Below, one piece after another: positions 59,738-62,517 of a DNA stretch of 62,517 bases (the first letter of the stretch is position 1; the number at the start of each line of letters is the position of its first letter). The DNA is from Candidatus Aminicenantota bacterium. GTDB taxonomy: Bacteria > Acidobacteriota > Aminicenantia > Aminicenantales > UBA4085. Where the stretch lies: NCBI GenBank assembly GCA_026393895.1, contig JAPKZG010000036.1:1-62517 (forward strand). The letters run 5' to 3'. The translations under genes and the position numbers were made by a program. The notes below the pieces were generated by a model that had not been told where the DNA came from, made no database searches, and saw nothing but the letters and a program-made list of their open reading frames with translations.

Positions 59738-61789
59738 TCAGTCGCCGATCGTCGCCGAAACCAGTCTTTCAATCGCCGGAACGACGGCCAATTCGAGTTC
59801 AGCCAGCGGTTTTTTCAATTCCGCCAAGGTTTTCATCCGAGCAGCGGCCTGGGTCCGATGGCCTTTGCGCTTATGCCCCAAGGCCTCGACCGCTTCCAGG
59901 CCGATTTCCGCCGCTTCCGAAAGACCGCGGGAAAGCGGCTCGATTTCAAAGAGAACGGGCGCGGAGGAAAGGAGCGGCTTGATGAAATCGTGATTCATCC
60001 GCCAGGTCTCCAGGATCATCTTCAGCGCTTCCGCCGAACCCGCGTCGCGATGGGCGAGAAAAGAATCGACCGTCCGGCCAAAGAGGCGGGCTTCCGACGA
60101 CTCCGGCGGAACGGCGTCGACAAATCGGGTGAGCGGCGCGAGCGTCGTCTTGACCTTTCCCAGGGAATGGCGTTTGTAGCCCCGGAGCGGCTCGACGGCA
60201 TCGGCCAGCGTCTGAAGCGGCTCGATGGCCGTTCCCTGAATAAGACGCCGGAGCATCATGTCCCGGTTCTTGAGATGGGTCAAGCCGAGTTCCTCAAGCT
60301 CAATCGAGACGATTTCCAATCGCCGGTACATGTCGTCCACGTCGCGGACCTCGGCCGGCGACCACAACCGTTCGGCGATGGCCGCCGTCCGCGGCCAGAT
60401 GCGCGAATCGATCGTTTCCCACGAGGCGAGCTCGCTCCACATCGTGGCTTCGCCACCCCAGACTAAGGCCGCTTCTTCGGCGGAAAGTCCGTGGCCGGCG
60501 GGAAGAGGGTCGTTCAGATAGTGTTCGCCCGCGGGTTGACAGAGGTCGATATAGTAGCCGTTGGAAAGAAGGCCGGCGTATCCCCGGCGGGCCGCCTCGA
60601 CCAGGGCTTCCGTCCCCCGCCAGGACTGGATGACGATATCCCGGGGGAGTCCGGGTTGAAGGATTTCATCCCAGCCGACCATCCTCCGTCCGTGTTTTTT
60701 CAAGATCTCCAGCAGGCGGATGTTGAAATACGCCTGGAGGGCGGCATTATCGGCCAGGCCTTTTTTTTTCTTGAAATCCTGGATCTCGGGGTTGGCGTCC
60801 CAGTGCTTCCCGTTGTTCTCGTCTCCGCCGATATGGAGAAAGGGGTCGGGGAAAAGCGCCGCCATTTCACCCAAGAACGCATCGAGGAACGCGTAGACGT
60901 TGGGATTCCCGGGATTGAAGGCCGGCAGCTGGATACTGTACGTCCGGGAGATCCGGTATGGCCCGGGGGCGCTAGCCAGCTCGGGAAATCCGGGAAACCA
61001 ACTCGTCGAATGGCCGGGTATGTCGAATTCGGGCATCACCCGGATTCCGCGGTCGGCGGCGTAGGCGACGATGTCGCGGATCTGGGCCTGGGAATAGTAC
61101 CGGCCGTCCGAGCCGAGCTCATGGAGGGCGGGGAAAATCCGGCTTTCGACCCGGAATCCCTGGTCTTCCGTCAGGTGCCAATGGAGGACATTCATCTTGA
61201 CCGCGGCCAGCCCGTCGATATTCCGCTTAATGACGTCGACCGGTTGGAAATGACGGCCGCTGTCGATCATCAGGCCGCGCCAGGGGAACCGCGGGACGTC
61301 CTCGATCTGAACGCAGGGAACGAAATACCCGCCGGGTCCGCCCTTCAGAAGTTGGAGGACGGTTTCGAATCCGTGGAGGATCCCCAAATCCGTCGGGGCG
61401 ATCAAAAGAATGCGGTCGGGGCTGACGGTGAGACGGTACGACTCTTCCTCGCCGGGAACAAGCGCCCCGGCCCGGTCGCATCGGTAAACGAAAGAGGCCC
61501 GGCTTTCGCCGCCTTCCGGGAGGGAGTCGTCACGCCGCAAAAAAAGCCCCGTCCTCCCGCTGAGCCGTTCGAGAAAACGGTCCGCCGCACGGCGGGCGCG
61601 GTCCCCGGGATCGCCGATCGCTCCGACCGTGAACGATTCGTCCACCGGGAAACGGCCTTCCGTTTCAAGGACCGTGGACGGCCGGGGAAGAAGGTCGAGG
61701 GAAGAAACGGCCGCTGAAGCCGCACCGGCGGCTCCGAGGCCGAGAAGGAGAATAAATAAACTCCGGAGGAAAGAAATACGCAACGGCAT
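59738..61789 (-). CDS. Beta-N-acetylhexosaminidase, GH20
   Basis: Releases terminal N-acetylhexosamine from glycans, outside the cytoplasm. It has 683 residues with signal peptide ISFLRSLFILLLGLGAAGAA. The GH20b domain is at ~30-150 ('LLPRPSTVLETEGRFPV') and the catalytic barrel at ~155-480: 'RFPWRGLMIDSGRHFQPVDV', 'MNVLHWHLTEDQGFRVES', 'GIRVMPEFDIPGHSTSWF', 'HIGGDENNGKHWDANPEIQD' (catalytic Asp-Glu) and 'WDEILQPGLPRDIVIQSWRG'. 'LVWGGEATMWSELASWETID' and 'AIAERLWSP' close the site. A helical C-terminal region of ~170 residues follows. The ATG is six bases after the -10 box, so the mRNA is probably leaderless. Confidence 0.94.
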   Translation of the reverse strand: MPLRISFLRSLFILLLGLGAAGAASAAVSSLDLLPRPSTVLETEGRFPVDESFTVGAIGDPGDRARRAADRFLERLSGRTGLFLRRDDSLPEGGESRASFVYRCDRAGALVPGEEESYRLTVSPDRILLIAPTDLGILHGFETVLQLLKGGPGGYFVPCVQIEDVPRFPWRGLMIDSGRHFQPVDVIKRNIDGLAAVKMNVLHWHLTEDQGFRVESRIFPALHELGSDGRYYSQAQIRDIVAYAADRGIRVMPEFDIPGHSTSWFPGFPELASAPGPYRISRTYSIQLPAFNPGNPNVYAFLDAFLGEMAALFPDPFLHIGGDENNGKHWDANPEIQDFKKKKGLADNAALQAYFNIRLLEILKKHGRRMVGWDEILQPGLPRDIVIQSWRGTEALVEAARRGYAGLLSNGYYIDLCQPAGEHYLNDPLPAGHGLSAEEAALVWGGEATMWSELASWETIDSRIWPRTAAIAERLWSPAEVRDVDDMYRRLEIVSIELEELGLTHLKNRDMMLRRLIQGTAIEPLQTLADAVEPLRGYKRHSLGKVKTTLAPLTRFVDAVPPESSEARLFGRTVDSFLAHRDAGSAEALKMILETWRMNHDFIKPLLSSAPVLFEIEPLSRGLSEAAEIGLEAVEALGHKRKGHRTQAAARMKTLAELKKPLAELELAVVPAIERLVSATIGD

Positions 61790-61795
61790 GGCCGC

Positions 61796-61824
61796 ATTGT
61801 ATCCATTCTCCGGCCGGGATGCAA
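61796..61824 (-). promoter_or_regulatory. Sigma-70 promoter of the GH20 gene, leaderless spacing
   Basis: On the minus strand TTGCAT (61824-61819), a 17-bp spacer and TACAAT (61801-61796) are followed by only six bases before the ATG at 61789. Confidence 0.65.
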
Positions 61825-61841
61825 AGCGGAACGGCCGCCGT

Positions 61842-62111
61842 TCAGTTAGAGACTTTTTCGACGACGATCGTCAGCTTGGAAACCAGGGCCGCGATCGCTC
61901 CGACGGCGGCTACGACGGGAACCAGGGCCGCGCCGACGATTCCCACGGTCAGCGGGATCTCCAAGAACGTCTTGCCCTGCTCGTCCTTGAGGATGATCCG
62001 GCGGATGTTCCCCTCGTGCAGCAATTCCTTGATTTTGTTCAGAATTTCGCCGCCGGAAACCTTGAACTCTTCCGTCCGCGTTCCGGTCTTCGGATTATTG
62101 TTTTCTTCCAT
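61842..62111 (-). CDS. DUF4342-domain protein
   Basis: An 89-residue small protein. The N-terminal half is charged and helical ('GGEILNKIKELLHEGNIRRI', 'ILKDEQGKTFLEIPLTVGIV'); the second half is one hydrophobic segment (~52-80, 'GAALVPVVAAVGAIAALVS') ending 'KLTIVVEKVSN'. This is the full DUF4342 pattern. Function unknown; the hydrophobic segment suggests membrane association. AAAGGAT precedes the ATG. It is 64 nt downstream of the DUF2207 protein and probably in the same transcript. Confidence 0.88.
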   Translation of the reverse strand: MEENNNPKTGTRTEEFKVSGGEILNKIKELLHEGNIRRIILKDEQGKTFLEIPLTVGIVGAALVPVVAAVGAIAALVSKLTIVVEKVSN

Positions 62112-62175
62112 TGTCGTATCCTTTCCATACCTTTGTACGAAAAAGGAGGTGAAAAGGTTCAGCCGGCACCGCGCC

Positions 62176-62517
62176 TCAACCGGCGCTTCCCCCGCCCCCG
62201 CCTCCCCCGCCGCCCCCGCCGCCGCTGAACCCTCCGCCGCTCCCCGAGGAATAATGGGCGGCCGAAGTGCTGGCCTGTTGGATCGTCGTCGCCGCGCTTT
62301 CGATGGATTGGATCATCGAGGAGATCGAGCCGATCCCGTCGCCCGAAAGGAACGACGACCGGGAATACCCCGCATACCAGAGGGGCGCCGCCGCCCGTTC
62401 GTCCCCCAGGATCAGGGGAAGGGATTTCAGGATTTTTTTCGCATTACCGAAGAGGATGCCGAAGACCAGGTATTTCTCCCAGAGCCGGTAGGCCTCGGCC
62501 GGAAGCTCCTTGAACTC
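62176..62517 (-). CDS. C-terminus of a DUF2207 membrane protein, cut by the window edge
   Basis: The last 113 codons of a gene that enters from the right. 'EFKELPAEAYRLWEKYLVFG' and 'ILFGNAKKILKSLPLIL' match the cytosolic tail block of DUF2207 membrane proteins. 'WYAGYSRSSFLSG', a helical segment 'SISSMIQSIESAATTIQQAS' and a glycine-rich end (about twenty Gly in the last 25 residues, 'GFSGGGGGGGGGGGG') are equally characteristic. The stop is TGA at 62176-62178. The family is linked to membrane/TPM-like proteins of unknown role. Confidence 0.8.
   Translation of the reverse strand, partial: EFKELPAEAYRLWEKYLVFGILFGNAKKILKSLPLILGDERAAAPLWYAGYSRSSFLSGDGIGSISSMIQSIESAATTIQQASTSAAHYSSGSGGGFSGGGGGGGGGGGGSAG

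Noticed and set aside
62180..62250. GC-rich low-complexity stretch as a structured RNA or repeat
   Set aside because: Explained by the poly-glycine C-terminus of the DUF2207 protein on the minus strand.

Overview
The window reads as a chromosomal segment of a high-GC, diderm (outer-membrane) bacterium. Outer-membrane beta-barrels, TolC/HlyD export parts, several eukaryote-like Ser/Thr kinases, a sortilin/VPS10 protein, a PD40-barrel protein, an M64 peptidase and superoxide reductase plus rubrerythrin together suggest an anaerobic, protein- and glycan-degrading member of the Acidobacteriota/Candidatus Aminicenantes neighbourhood. That placement is inference from gene content; no rRNA is present.

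Layout. 1-5304: a TolC-like gene whose end is broken against a glycoside-hydrolase fragment, an HlyD-type adaptor, and an ABC permease/ATPase pair. 5388-8528: an AT-richer island bracketed by REP-like palindromes, with a HEAT-repeat protein, two small membrane proteins and a gene remnant. 8565-15951: a GNAT enzyme, CysH plus a threonine-synthase-like enzyme, an HD-GYP protein, apt, tsaE and nnr. 16071-19540: the glycolytic operon gap-pgk-tpiA-secG followed by tRNA-Leu(GAG). 19656-22490: thioredoxin, AlkD, and trpB2 preceded by what looks like a classical trp attenuator with tandem Trp codons. 22512-31851: an apparent eight-gene operon (FHA, PP2C, VWA, Ser/Thr kinase fused to a TonB domain, truD, M64 peptidase, PAS, ornithine cyclodeaminase family). 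32000-33459: perR-superoxide reductase-rubrerythrin with a PerR-type box on the start codon. 33587-39374: a nucleotidyltransferase flanked by inverted related repeats, a second Ser/Thr kinase, an M48 protease with zinc ribbons and a RibD-like reductase.

39532-47534 is the most unusual part: a sigma-54 activator with a degenerate receiver, two sigma-54-type promoters, four small cysteine-free secreted paralogues, two PapD-like periplasmic proteins and an outer-membrane barrel ending in SdrD-B-like domains. It looks like a chaperone/usher-style surface-fibre system built from parts unlike textbook ushers. I regard it as the best candidate for an undescribed system here.

47535-62517: a CBM9-malY-serine hydrolase operon, a metallopeptidase-like/PD40/barrel fusion, a divergent VPS10 protein, a gamma-glutamyltransferase, a GH20 hexosaminidase, a DUF4342 protein and the C-terminus of a DUF2207 membrane protein. 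Several start codons (perR, the trp leader, truD, the GH20 gene) sit only 6-10 nt from a good -10 box, suggesting that leaderless mRNAs are used.
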